Positions 43,504 to 51,754 of a stretch of DNA of 64,000 nucleotides are shown in pieces. Position 1 is the first letter of the stretch. Every line of letters begins with the position of its first letter. The position numbers and the translations under genes were made by a program. The stretch lies in contig PDPU01000031.1 in NCBI GenBank assembly GCA_002746645.1, forward strand, positions 61,173 to 125,172, in the 5' to 3' direction. Origin of the DNA: Gammaproteobacteria bacterium. Its GTDB lineage: Bacteria > Pseudomonadota > Gammaproteobacteria > Granulosicoccales > Granulosicoccaceae. The notes below the pieces were generated by a model that was not told the DNA's origin, searched no databases, and saw only the letters and a list, made by a program, of their open reading frames with translations.

Positions 43504-44016
43504 TCAGTGCAGTACCGGTGGCGACGCGGGGACTTCGGCCTCGTCGTCGAAGCCGTCGAGCCCATCGAACTCGTCGAAGTCATCGTCGAGGTCGGCCATG
43601 TAGTCGGGCTCCGGCGAAGAGTGGTGGAGCATCATGCGCCAGCTTCCCTGCTCGAAGAGGTAGATGTTGGTGGATACCATCACGCTGATGAGCTGATCAT
43701 CGATGGTGACTTCCTCGCGTACGAGATGAATGGCGAGTTCGTCGGTGCCGGTTTCGAGGGTGTCGACGATCGTGAAGGCAAACTCGGGCGAATCCGCGAA
43801 AAGCTGCCGAAAGCTCTGCATGACGTCGCTGCGGCCGACGATACGAGTGGAACCCGGGTGGATGCAGACGATGTTCTCGCTCTTCGACCAGACGCTATCC
43901 ATGACGGCCATGTCGCCGCGCTCGATGGCGTCGTAGAAGGCGTGTTCCGCCTCGTCGGGTGTGTTGAAGGGTTTGCTCAAGCCGGTGTGATCATGGGCTG
44001 GAATACTCCCGGGCAT
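43504..44016 (-). CDS. SnoaL-like / DUF4440 NTF2-fold protein with acidic tail
   Basis: 170 residues from ATG 44016. The NTF2-like domain shows PDEAEHAFYDAIERGDMAVM, WSKSENIVCIHPGSTRIVGR and a strand-rich end (STNIYLFEQGSWRMMLHHSS). Such proteins bind small ligands or act as hydrolases or isomerases, so the specific role is open. The tail is an Asp/Glu-Phe repeat (DLDDDFDEFDGLDGFDDEAE). It ends 15 bp before the membrane-protein gene on the same strand, so the two are likely co-transcribed. Confidence 0.82.
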   Translation of the reverse strand: MPGSIPAHDHTGLSKPFNTPDEAEHAFYDAIERGDMAVMDSVWSKSENIVCIHPGSTRIVGRSDVMQSFRQLFADSPEFAFTIVDTLETGTDELAIHLVREEVTIDDQLISVMVSTNIYLFEQGSWRMMLHHSSPEPDYMADLDDDFDEFDGLDGFDDEAEVPASPPVLH

Positions 44017-44120
44017 GATACAGCGATTGCCGGAACCGCGCCGTCGCAGCCGGACGACGTCGGTGCAGGCCTCGGCAGGGAGCAGGCAGGAGGGGCTTGG
44101 CTGCCCGAGAGTCGAGGGCT

Positions 44121-44193
44121 GCATGCCACTCGGCTGAATGTCACTCGGCCGGATGCCGTTCAGCTGGATGCCGTTCAGCTGGATACCGTTCAG
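44121..44193. repeat. five degenerate 15-bp tandem units across the cysQ stop codon
   Basis: Units GCATGCCACTCGGCT (44121), GAATGTCACTCGGCC (44136), GGATGCCGTTCAGCT (44151 and 44166, identical) and GGATACCGTTCAG (44181) run head to tail. The last contains the cysQ stop (44190-44192, minus strand). The remaining gap up to the SnoaL-like start shows nothing else. Confidence 0.8.
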
Positions 44194-45026
44194 GCAGCGT
44201 CCTGCTGGATGGCTTCCCTCGGCAGGAGATCGCACCAGTCCACCCGGCCATCCCCGAAGACCAGAAAATTCGGGTTGATGAGCGAATCGCGGCGATTGTA
44301 GCTGAGCGAACGTCGGCACGTGTCGGTCATGGCACCACCGGCCTCTTCGACGATGACCTGTGCGGCCGCCGTATCCCACTCGCCCGTCGGGCCGAGACGG
44401 GCATAGACGTCGGCGATGCCTTCGGCCACGAGACAGGACTTCAGCGCCGCGCCCATCGGTATTTCGTCATGCTTGCCGATGGCATCGAGAAATTTCTGCA
44501 CCGGGCTCGAGGCCGAGTGCGAACGGCTCAGCGCCACGGTCACGGTACCGGGTGCGTTCCTGACGTGGATGTCCTCGGGCGGCTCGTCGCCACGCTGCTT
44601 TCTCGCACCCTGACCCCGGATGGCAGTGTAGGAAACGTCCAGCACCGGAGCATGCACGATGCCGAGTACCGGCCGATTGCCTTCGACGAGCGCGACGTTC
44701 ACCGTGAATTCACCATTGCCGCGAATGAATTCACGCGTGCCGTCGAGCGGATCGACCAGCCAGCAGGCAGGCCAGGCGTGACGTTCATCGCTGGAAACCT
44801 GTTCGGACTCTTCCGAGAGAACGGGCAGCGAAGGGCTGAGGGCGGCGAGTCCGCGCACGAGGATGTCATGTGCAGCAAAATCCGCGACCGTGACCGGCGT
44901 GTTGTCGCGCTTGATCTCGATCTCGACATCTGCGCGGTACAACTCGACGATGCGCCGCCCGGCGTCGCGGGCGATGGCGTGTGCTTCCTTGCACAGTCTG
45001 TCGAGTGTCTCGGGGCCGATATTCAT
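44190..45026 (-). CDS. cysQ: 3'(2'),5'-bisphosphate nucleotidase CysQ
   Basis: 278 residues from ATG 45026, with AGGAAAC upstream. Inositol-monophosphatase-fold metal motifs are intact: VLSEESEQ, WLVDPLDGTREFIRGNGEFT and TGEWDTAAAQVIVEEAGG. It dephosphorylates 3'-phosphoadenosine 5'-phosphate, the by-product of sulfate assimilation and sulfotransfer, and so relieves inhibition of RNases and sulfotransferases. No sulfate genes are adjacent. The stop codon lies in a 15-bp tandem repeat. Confidence 0.92.
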   Translation of the reverse strand: MNIGPETLDRLCKEAHAIARDAGRRIVELYRADVEIEIKRDNTPVTVADFAAHDILVRGLAALSPSLPVLSEESEQVSSDERHAWPACWLVDPLDGTREFIRGNGEFTVNVALVEGNRPVLGIVHAPVLDVSYTAIRGQGARKQRGDEPPEDIHVRNAPGTVTVALSRSHSASSPVQKFLDAIGKHDEIPMGAALKSCLVAEGIADVYARLGPTGEWDTAAAQVIVEEAGGAMTDTCRRSLSYNRRDSLINPNFLVFGDGRVDWCDLLPREAIQQDAA

Positions 45027-45138
45027 CTGAAGTTTCCTGACCTGTGTTTCTTCTAGCGGTCAGATGGATGCCTGCCTGAAGAAAAAATTCATGCGCTTTC
45101 CGTTCTGCAATCCTGCCCCCGGCAGAATGCGAATCCGA

Positions 45139-45915
45139 TCACATCTGGCTGGCATTGCCCTGCTGCACCCAACGGATGCGCCCGCTGGAATCCGGTCGTC
45201 CGATGCGCGCGAGGTTGTCACGAAGCTCCTGAGAGGCAGTTACCGTCGGGGTCAGCAACACATCGGCGTTGAAGTCGCCGTTCAGAAAGATGACGATCTC
45301 GCCTTCCGCCGTGACATCACCACCGCTCGCGGTGATCAACGCACGGTGCGTATTGGTATTGTCGTCGGCAGGTTTCACGTTGATGGTCACGTCACCGAAA
45401 TTCGCCGGAAACGGTCTTTCGAGCCTCGCGGCCTTCCAGACGAAGTCGCCCGCGAATGCCTTCAGGAGCTGTTCCTGCAGCAGCAGCCGTTCGACGTTCA
45501 TTTCAAGGTCACCCGAGAAACTCGCCACCGGCGCCGGCAGCAGCGGTTCGAGCGCCTTCGCCTGTGCCGTGACCGAGACGTCACTGACGGCAATGTCGCC
45601 ATTCCACTTACGCAGGATGTTACCTTCGCCGCCACCGCCGTAACCGGTAAAATTCACATCGAGCGCCGCACCCGAGATGATCGACAGCGGCTTGAGACGC
45701 CAGCCGACATCACTGAACTCGAGTGGCAGAAGGTCATCGGTATAGCGCGCCCGTGCGATGTTCCCGGCAAGCACACGCCCGCTGACATCCTCGAGCGACA
45801 CGTATTGTGGCAACTGCGGCCGGAATCGCTCCACCACCGGTGCGGCGGGAAAGAACCAGAGCACCGCCAGCACATAGGCAACCAGCCCGAGAAGCGTCAG
45901 CCTCAAGACGCGCAT
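45139..45915 (-). CDS. gspN: type II secretion protein GspN
   Basis: 258 residues. An N-terminal membrane helix (LTLLGLVAYVLAVLWFFPA) is followed by a periplasmic domain containing SLEDVSGRVLAGNIARARYT and LLPLEFSDVGWRLKPLSIIS, as in GspN. GspN is an accessory inner-membrane component that is absent from some T2SS. It is the last gene of the gspG-N operon, and its ATG overlaps the gspM stop by one base. Confidence 0.85.
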   Translation of the reverse strand: MRVLRLTLLGLVAYVLAVLWFFPAAPVVERFRPQLPQYVSLEDVSGRVLAGNIARARYTDDLLPLEFSDVGWRLKPLSIISGAALDVNFTGYGGGGEGNILRKWNGDIAVSDVSVTAQAKALEPLLPAPVASFSGDLEMNVERLLLQEQLLKAFAGDFVWKAARLERPFPANFGDVTINVKPADDNTNTHRALITASGGDVTAEGEIVIFLNGDFNADVLLTPTVTASQELRDNLARIGRPDSSGRIRWVQQGNASQM

Positions 45916-46394
45916 CAGGACGCCTTTTCCATGACGAATCGCGCCGAGACGATGCCGGGCTGATCGGTCTTGCGCGTGATGTTCAGGGTGTCGACGTCGA
46001 GGCCATAGAGTTCGAGTTCGGCAATCACCTGCACGAGCTTGTCGAACTCCACCGCGCTGAACTGCACCCGCGCACCGTTCTGCCCGGCGGGCTCGAGTCG
46101 TTCGGGCAGCTCGACACCCTGTGCAACGATCACGTCGTTGATCAGCAGGTAGGGTTCCTTGTCGGACTGGCGTGCTTCACCGCCACCGATCGAACCCATG
46201 AGCCTGGCCGCGCCTTCGCGCACGTAGTCGAGCGTCTCCTCCTTGGTGGCGATGGCCGAGCGTGTCTGTTCGATGCGGCTGGTGAGTGGATACCAGACCA
46301 GCGCATAGAGCAGGCCCAGCAGCGCCAGCACGGCGACGGCATTCACGATCATCCGGTCACGTGGCGATTGCCTCAGGTACCAGTCACGCATCAT
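45915..46394 (-). CDS. gspM: type II secretion protein GspM
   Basis: 159 residues. Short cytosolic head YLRQSPRDRMIVN, one transmembrane helix (AVAVLALLGLLYALVWYPL) and a periplasmic ferredoxin-like domain (VQFSAVEFDKLVQVIAELEL). GspM pairs with GspL in the inner-membrane assembly platform. It overlaps gspL by 4 bp and gspN by 1 bp. Confidence 0.88.
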   Translation of the reverse strand: MMRDWYLRQSPRDRMIVNAVAVLALLGLLYALVWYPLTSRIEQTRSAIATKEETLDYVREGAARLMGSIGGGEARQSDKEPYLLINDVIVAQGVELPERLEPAGQNGARVQFSAVEFDKLVQVIAELELYGLDVDTLNITRKTDQPGIVSARFVMEKAS

Positions 46395-47695
46395 TGAATC
46401 CTCACGCGGCCACGCACCACGTTGTCCTGACGGTTGGCCGACTGCACCGTCATGTTCAGAGAGCCGCGCTCCTGCAGTTCGCGCTGCAGCGCGTCGAGCG
46501 TGGGTACGGCATCGGTTTCGAGATCGAGATCGAAGCGCCCGTCGCGATAACCGAGCGAACGCAGCTTCGTCTGCGGCTGCGCGGCAAGACTCTCGGCAAT
46601 GTGCGAGAGGCTGGCGGTGAAGCTGCCGGCACCGCTGCCGTTCCCCGTGGCGATTGCCGCTTCGATCTGGCGGCGCGGACGGCGCATGCGCGTGCCCGGC
46701 AGGGCCTTCTCGAAGGCCGACTGGATCTCGTCATCGAGCCAGGCTTCGCGATCAGCGAGACGCTGATGATCAAGCCACTGGCTGCCGAACCAGACACCCG
46801 CGAGGACAGCCGCAAGCCCGACGCTCCAGCGCCATACCTTCCAGGCCTTGTCGATGCCCTGACGGGGACTGAAGTCGCCCTGCAGAAGATTGATGTTGGC
46901 CCCCCGGGCAAGGCCTGCGGCATGGAGTTCGAGGCGGTGCGAGCAGGGACGCCAGTCGATGTCGAGCGCCAGCGGCAGATCGAGGCTGACTTCGGGGTAG
47001 GTGTGATAGAGCGCGATCGTCGCTACGGTTTCCCCGGATGCGGCATCGCTCTCCCCGGCGGCAACACCGCCTGCCCCGCCGTCGCTGTCGTTGTCGTTGC
47101 CGCCGGCACCGTTCTCGTACTGACGTTCGCTCACTTCCTTGAGTGCGCCGAGAAAGGCGAGCGGGGCCAGATCGGCGTCGGTGGCAAAACCGTGCAGGCA
47201 GTCGAGCCTGACGACGAGTTCGTCGGCATCGAGGAGCGCGTGCCAGAGGGGTTTGCCGTCCTGTATCGTTTCGGCGGGAAGCGCCAGTGGTTCGGGCACG
47301 ATCCGTGCCGGACGCAGCCCGGCCGCAGCACAGGCATCGGTAACCTGGCGCAGGATGTCGTGTGCGATCACGGCAACCGGCCAGCGGTCATCGCCGAGAC
47401 GGGAACCGAGTGCGAAGTGAAGGTCATCGACGTCGTCGGCAAGCTGATCTTCGAGGGCGAAGGGCACGGCCTGCTGAATCCGCGCGGCCGACGCGCCGGG
47501 CACCCGCACCTCGGAGAGCAGCACGTCACCGCCACGCAGCACGAGCACGGCTCGCAACCCCTCGGTCGCTGCTGCCGCATCGGCCAGTGTGCCCGCCTGA
47601 GGCTGGTTCTCGAGCTTGCCCACATCATCGGCCATGGCCCATTCAACCCGGTCTTCACCGGGATCGGGCATGTAGATGATCAGTTGTTTCGCCAC
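46391..47695 (-). CDS. gspL: type II secretion protein GspL
   Basis: 434 residues. A cytosolic actin-like domain contains GGDVLLSEVRVPGASAARIQ and QAVPFALEDQLADDVDDLHF, a GspL signature that binds the ATPase GspE. A transmembrane helix (WRWSVGLAAVLAGVWFGSQW) and a periplasmic GspL_C domain follow. The linker before the helix has an Asn/Gly/Asp-rich stretch (GAGGNDNDSDGGAGG), probably disordered. It is preceded by gspK and overlaps gspM. Confidence 0.92.
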   Translation of the reverse strand: MAKQLIIYMPDPGEDRVEWAMADDVGKLENQPQAGTLADAAAATEGLRAVLVLRGGDVLLSEVRVPGASAARIQQAVPFALEDQLADDVDDLHFALGSRLGDDRWPVAVIAHDILRQVTDACAAAGLRPARIVPEPLALPAETIQDGKPLWHALLDADELVVRLDCLHGFATDADLAPLAFLGALKEVSERQYENGAGGNDNDSDGGAGGVAAGESDAASGETVATIALYHTYPEVSLDLPLALDIDWRPCSHRLELHAAGLARGANINLLQGDFSPRQGIDKAWKVWRWSVGLAAVLAGVWFGSQWLDHQRLADREAWLDDEIQSAFEKALPGTRMRRPRRQIEAAIATGNGSGAGSFTASLSHIAESLAAQPQTKLRSLGYRDGRFDLDLETDAVPTLDALQRELQERGSLNMTVQSANRQDNVVRGRVRIQ

Positions 47696-47719
47696 TTGCT
47701 TGCCTTTGAAAGTCGTTGT

Positions 47720-48760
47720 TCAGAGCGTATCGCGCGATCGCCGGACCACCCGGCTCTTGCCGTCGTCCCCGCGCTCGAAGAGGGTATATTGTGACAGCAC
47801 AATGCCCTCGGCTTCGACATTGATGCGCACCTCGTACCAGTTCGAACGTACATCATAGGTGTCTTCGGGCGGTGGATCACCACTGAGTTCGGCATTGAAC
47901 TGATCGATGCTTTCGAAGGGCGAGAGGTCACGCTCGCTGAAGAGCGTATCGAGCTTGTTCTCCGGTTCAAGGTCGAAGAGTTCCTCGCACTCGGGATAAT
48001 CCTGGTAGGCCGTGGTTTCCCAGCGCGTGAGATAGCTCGCATCCTCGGCGACGGAGTCGGAGAGTGAACTCAGCACTTCGGGGCTGGCCGTATTGACGTT
48101 CACGGGCGTCGCGCCACCGGTATTCGGCAGTGCCGAAATGTGCGGCACGAGCAGTTTGTAGTCCTCGTATTCTTCCTCCACCATCGGGTTGAAGCCCTTC
48201 ACCTGCAACAGCTCCGAGATGCTCGACATGGGGCGGTTCGCCGTGCGGTAGCCCGGATCGAGCGAGGTGTAGTGGTCGTCCTCGGCCCCATCGGGGATGG
48301 TCGGGTCGATATTGCTGTCGAGCCAGTCGAGCACGGCTTCGGCCTTGGTCTCCTCGATGTTGAGCTGGGCAAGCAGACGCTTGAACTGATCGTAGTGAAC
48401 GTTCGAGACATTGCCCTGGGCATCGACGATGTTGTTGAGATTGAAGCGCCCCTGCATGTCCACGATGCAGCCCTGGATCGTGGCGTTGTCGATCGGCAGC
48501 GGCGGGATGGTCTGCGCCCAGTCGTCGTCGAGTGAATCGCTGTTGTTGCGAAGCTTGTCGCGCACGTCGCGGTAGAGCACGGCCGCAACGAAACGTTCGC
48601 CACTGATGCCGATCGACCGTGCCTGCTGGATCATGGCCTCGTTTCGTTCGCGCTGCAGGGCGAGCTGCTGCTGCGAAGTGATCGCGACCATCGTCACGGT
48701 GCCGAGGGCAATCACGAGCATTGCCGTGATGATGGCAACGCCCCGCTCGCGCACCGGCAT
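47720..48760 (-). CDS. gspK: type II secretion minor pseudopilin GspK
   Basis: 346 residues from ATG 48760, giving a six-residue leader (MPVRERG) before VAIITAMLVIALGTVTMVAI; GspK naturally lacks Glu5. A large domain with NLNNIVDAQG, AEAVLDWLDSN and a helix-hairpin-helix-like VNVNTASPEVLSSL follows, all typical. It caps the pseudopilus tip with GspI and GspJ. A GTG at 48844 overlapping gspJ is an alternative start with an unlikely 36-residue leader. A 64-bp gap separates it from gspJ. Confidence 0.9.
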   Translation of the reverse strand: MPVRERGVAIITAMLVIALGTVTMVAITSQQQLALQRERNEAMIQQARSIGISGERFVAAVLYRDVRDKLRNNSDSLDDDWAQTIPPLPIDNATIQGCIVDMQGRFNLNNIVDAQGNVSNVHYDQFKRLLAQLNIEETKAEAVLDWLDSNIDPTIPDGAEDDHYTSLDPGYRTANRPMSSISELLQVKGFNPMVEEEYEDYKLLVPHISALPNTGGATPVNVNTASPEVLSSLSDSVAEDASYLTRWETTAYQDYPECEELFDLEPENKLDTLFSERDLSPFESIDQFNAELSGDPPPEDTYDVRSNWYEVRINVEAEGIVLSQYTLFERGDDGKSRVVRRSRDTL

Positions 48761-48824
48761 CACGGCCACCCCGGGATGCCGCCGTTGCCTGCACGGAGCC
48801 GGTGACTTGGCGCGCTTCCGAACT

Positions 48825-49520
48825 TCAGTCGGGTAGTGCAAAGACACGTCGCACCTCCCCCATGTCGTCGAGTTCAAAGGTGAATTCGATGGCCCGCGGC
48901 ATGCCCGGGTTTTCGAGATTCGGCGGTGGCCAGCTTTCCTGCCACGAACCTTCACGATCGATGAAGCGCAGACTCAGACTCTTCACACCCCGGAGCATCC
49001 GGCGACGCCTGGTGGGCTCCTCGCTTGTCGTCTCGAGGTGATACCAGTACATGCGCATGAGCCGATCGCCGTCGAGCCCCCAGGCCACGCGCTGCAGCGT
49101 CGAGCGTGCCGGCGCGATGTCGGCGGCCGGATTGGCCCAACCCGAACGTGTCAGTTCGAAAAGGTTCTCGCCTTCGATGTTCTGCTGGAAAGGCAGCAGT
49201 TCGGAATCAATGGCCGAGCGTACCCGCCGCTTGCTGATCTGGGTGATGTCCTCGGCCAGCCAGTAGAAGGTGCGCTGAAGTTCGCTGAGACGCTCGGACT
49301 GAGCGAGCACCACGTCGCGTGCGCGGTTGATCTGCATCAGCATCTGGAAACTCGCCGTACCGAGGATGGCAAGGAGGAACATCGCGACCAGCAGTTCGAC
49401 CAGGGTAAAACCCGTCTGGCGATTCCCGGTCTTCGCGCCGACGCCGGCCGGCGCGCTTCCCGACGAACACGTGCCACGGTGCGGAATCGCGGCCAGGGGC
49501 CTGATGGCATTCCCGCTCAC
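48825..49520 (-). CDS. gspJ: type II secretion minor pseudopilin GspJ
   Basis: 231 residues from GTG 49520, overlapping the gspI stop as GTGA. TGNRQTG precedes FTLVELLVAMFLLAILGTAS and QRTFYWLAEDITQISKRRVR, the GspJ family. The long leader (about 37 residues before Phe1) is unusual, but no shorter ATG, GTG or TTG is evident. GspJ forms the tip complex with GspI and GspK. Confidence 0.9.
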   Translation of the reverse strand: MSGNAIRPLAAIPHRGTCSSGSAPAGVGAKTGNRQTGFTLVELLVAMFLLAILGTASFQMLMQINRARDVVLAQSERLSELQRTFYWLAEDITQISKRRVRSAIDSELLPFQQNIEGENLFELTRSGWANPAADIAPARSTLQRVAWGLDGDRLMRMYWYHLETTSEEPTRRRRMLRGVKSLSLRFIDREGSWQESWPPPNLENPGMPRAIEFTFELDDMGEVRRVFALPD

Positions 49521-49909
49521 AACCTGAGCTCCGGATTGCCTACAAAGCCCGAGGCACGATAGAGATAACCCTCGGCGTCTTCCTCGCGTCGCACTTCCAC
49601 ATCGACACGGCGGATGTCGTCGTCGGCCACTTCCAGGGTCGTCGTGCGCACGTACCAGGTGAATCCGGCGAGTTCTTCCTCGTCGTTGGTGGTACCGAAT
49701 TCGGACCAGGAGGGTACCGACTGCAGTTCGGTGAGGCGGTTGCTCGCCACCCAGCGAGCCATTTCGCGATCACGGAGCATGTCGGCACGGCGCGCACTGG
49801 CACCGGCCGAGATCACCAGCGCCGAGACACCGAAGGCGATGATCGCCATCGCGACGAGTACCTCGATCAGCGTGAACCCGCGCGCGTTTCTGTGCCGCCG
49901 CGCGTTCAC
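49517..49909 (-). CDS. gspI: type II secretion minor pseudopilin GspI
   Basis: 130 residues: leader MNARRHRNARG, then FTLIEVLVAMAIIAFGVSAL. The family region RWVASNRLTELQSVPSWSEF and a strand-rich end with DVEVRREEDAEGYLYRASGF follow. It nucleates the pseudopilus tip. It overlaps gspH and gspJ by 4 bp each. Confidence 0.92.
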   Translation of the reverse strand: MNARRHRNARGFTLIEVLVAMAIIAFGVSALVISAGASARRADMLRDREMARWVASNRLTELQSVPSWSEFGTTNDEEELAGFTWYVRTTTLEVADDDIRRVDVEVRREEDAEGYLYRASGFVGNPELRL

Positions 49910-50457
49910 GATGCCTCGTCCGGCGATTCGATCACGATGGGTTCTTCCTCACCCGTCGTGATCACGCGGCTGATCTCCTCGTCACCGCTTTCGGTACGCA
50001 TGACAACCCGGAAATCCGGCATGACTTCGCCGTTGGAGAGAAACATCACGTGAGGTTTCAGAGGGTTTTCCTTGCTGACCTCCGCGAGTTCGTCTTCCCA
50101 GGGTTCGAGAGTGATGGGCACACCCGAGATTTCCACATCGAATTCGATCTGCAGACCGGACTCACGGAAACTGAGCTGATCATCCTCGAAGGCTTCCCAG
50201 AGTTCCTCGCCATCCTCCCCTTTGACCAGTACCAGAAAGGTGTAGGCTTCGGGGTGAAAGCGGATTCCGAACTGCTGGCGCGCATACACGGCCTGGTCGG
50301 AAGCCAGCTCCATGAGTCGCGAGGTCCGGATCGTCGCATCGACAAGCATGCGTTTCTCGTTGCGGAAATCCACCGTGAGCACCACCATGCCCGTCATGAT
50401 GGCGATGATGGTGATCGCGACGAGAAGCTCGATCAGCGTGAATGCACGCTGCTTGCG
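49906..50457 (-). CDS. gspH: type II secretion minor pseudopilin GspH
   Basis: 183 residues if started at GTG 50457, giving a standard six-residue leader (MRKQRA) before FTLIELLVAITIIAIMTGMV. An ATG at 50547 would add 30 residues and overlap gspG by 56 bp. The residue before the cleavage point is Ala, not the usual Gly, which the prepilin peptidase accepts less readily. The globular part shows DATIRTSRLMELASDQAVYA and QFGIRFHPEAYTFLVL, typical of GspH. It ends in an acidic tail. Confidence 0.85.
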   Translation of the reverse strand, partial: RKQRAFTLIELLVAITIIAIMTGMVVLTVDFRNEKRMLVDATIRTSRLMELASDQAVYARQQFGIRFHPEAYTFLVLVKGEDGEELWEAFEDDQLSFRESGLQIEFDVEISGVPITLEPWEDELAEVSKENPLKPHVMFLSNGEVMPDFRVVMRTESGDEEISRVITTGEEEPIVIESPDEAS

Positions 50458-50491
50458 CACAGGGAAGGAACCCGTTACCGCTTCACCCGAC

Positions 50492-50947
50492 TCAGTTGTC
50501 GAGACTGGAGATATCGGCGTCGAAGCCTTCTCCACCCTCGGCACCATCGTTGCCGAGCGACACGATTTCGTACCCGTCTCCCTCGTTCAGGTAGACGTAG
50601 TCACGGCCCCAGGGATCCTTCGGCAGCTTCTGCACGTAGGGCTTCCAGTTCTGCGGCTCGGGGTCGCCGGTGGGTTTTTCGACAAGCGCTTCGAGACCCT
50701 GATCGGTCGAAGGGTAGCTGAAATTGTCGAGCTTGTAGAGTTCGAGTGCCTGGCCGATCGAGGCAATGTCGGCATTGGCGCGAACCACGCGCGCTTCGTT
50801 GGGCCGGTCCATGATCAGCGGCACCACGGTGGCGCCGAGGATGGCGATGATGGCCACCACCACCATGATTTCGATCAGCGTGAAGCCTCGCTGCTGGGCT
50901 GCGCGAGCCGGAAGAGTGCCGCGACGGCGTGTCGAACTGTTCACCAT
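50492..50947 (-). CDS. gspG: type II secretion major pseudopilin GspG
   Basis: 151 residues from ATG 50947, preceded by AGGTG. AAQQRG leads to FTLIEIMVVVAIIAILGATV, then DRPNEARVVRANADIASIGQ, DNFSYPSTDQGLEALVEKP and LPKDPWGRDYVYLNEG, the highly conserved GspG core with its calcium-binding C-terminal loop. It is the first gene of the gspG-N operon. gspC, D, E and F are not in the window and must lie elsewhere. Confidence 0.95.
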   Translation of the reverse strand: MVNSSTRRRGTLPARAAQQRGFTLIEIMVVVAIIAILGATVVPLIMDRPNEARVVRANADIASIGQALELYKLDNFSYPSTDQGLEALVEKPTGDPEPQNWKPYVQKLPKDPWGRDYVYLNEGDGYEIVSLGNDGAEGGEGFDADISSLDN

Positions 50948-51133
50948 GTTCACCTGGGTTGGGATAGAGAAATGTGGGCCATTCATGGATCGGGCCATCG
51001 CCGGGGAAGTCCGGCAGCAGGCCTCACGGATTTCGGGCATGACGCAGGGCGTGCCTTTTGACTGCCGATCCGCTACCTTCTTCGTAACCTGAAAAGAATA
51101 GCACCCTCGGCTCTGAGACCGGAAGTGAGATCA

Positions 51134-51754
51134 ATGATTCCGTCCAATGATGGAAATCGGGGGCAAGCCCCACGACGGCAGGATCCTGCCCTGTGGCTCG
51201 CCGCCCTTCTCGCCCTCCTCTGCATCGTGCTCGAGTACGGCGGCATGGAACCCATGCTGCGATTCGATCGCGACGCCGTCAACGCCGGCGCTTACTGGCA
51301 ACTCCTGACCGCAAACCTCGTGCACCTCGGTCCGAGCCATCTGTGGATGAACCTTGCCGGCCTCGCGCTGGTGGTGGCGCTGGTGTGGGGCAATTTCACC
51401 TGGCTCGAATGGCTGCTGGTGCTGATCGTGAGTTCCCTCGCCGTCAGCATCGGCTTGTGGTTGTTCAACCCCCAACTGAACGCCTACGTGGGACTCTCGG
51501 GCACGCTGCACGGGCTCATCCTTGCCGGCTGCCTCGCCGACCTTCGCCGTTATCCCGTGTCGGCGGGACTGCTGCTTGCGGGCGTCGTGGCCAAGCTCGC
51601 CTGGGAACAGTTTTCGGGCCCGCTGCCCGGCAGCGAGCACGTGGCGGGCGGGAACGTGGCCGTGGATTCGCACCTCTACGGGGCGATCGGCGGGGCGGTA
51701 GTGGGAGGACTGCTGTTGTCGAGGAAGCGATCCGGCAACACCGAGACCACTTAA
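51134..51754 (+). CDS. rrtA: rhombosortase (rhomboid-family serine protease)
   Basis: 206 residues from ATG 51134 with about six transmembrane helices. Rhomboid features are LVHLGPSHLWMNLAGLALV, the nucleophile Ser122 in YVGLSGTLHG and the catalytic His180 in VDSHLYGAIGGAVVG. The short form with G-L-S-G-x-L-H-G fits rhombosortase, which trims proteins carrying a C-terminal GlyGly-CTERM anchor that are exported by type II secretion. It is divergent from the gsp operon. Its stop shares TTAA with the convergent dehydrogenase gene. Confidence 0.85.
   Translation: MIPSNDGNRGQAPRRQDPALWLAALLALLCIVLEYGGMEPMLRFDRDAVNAGAYWQLLTANLVHLGPSHLWMNLAGLALVVALVWGNFTWLEWLLVLIVSSLAVSIGLWLFNPQLNAYVGLSGTLHGLILAGCLADLRRYPVSAGLLLAGVVAKLAWEQFSGPLPGSEHVAGGNVAVDSHLYGAIGGAVVGGLLLSRKRSGNTETT

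Noticed and set aside
46286..47794. 502-aa plus-strand frame across gspL/gspM
   Set aside because: Antisense shadow of well-supported gsp genes.
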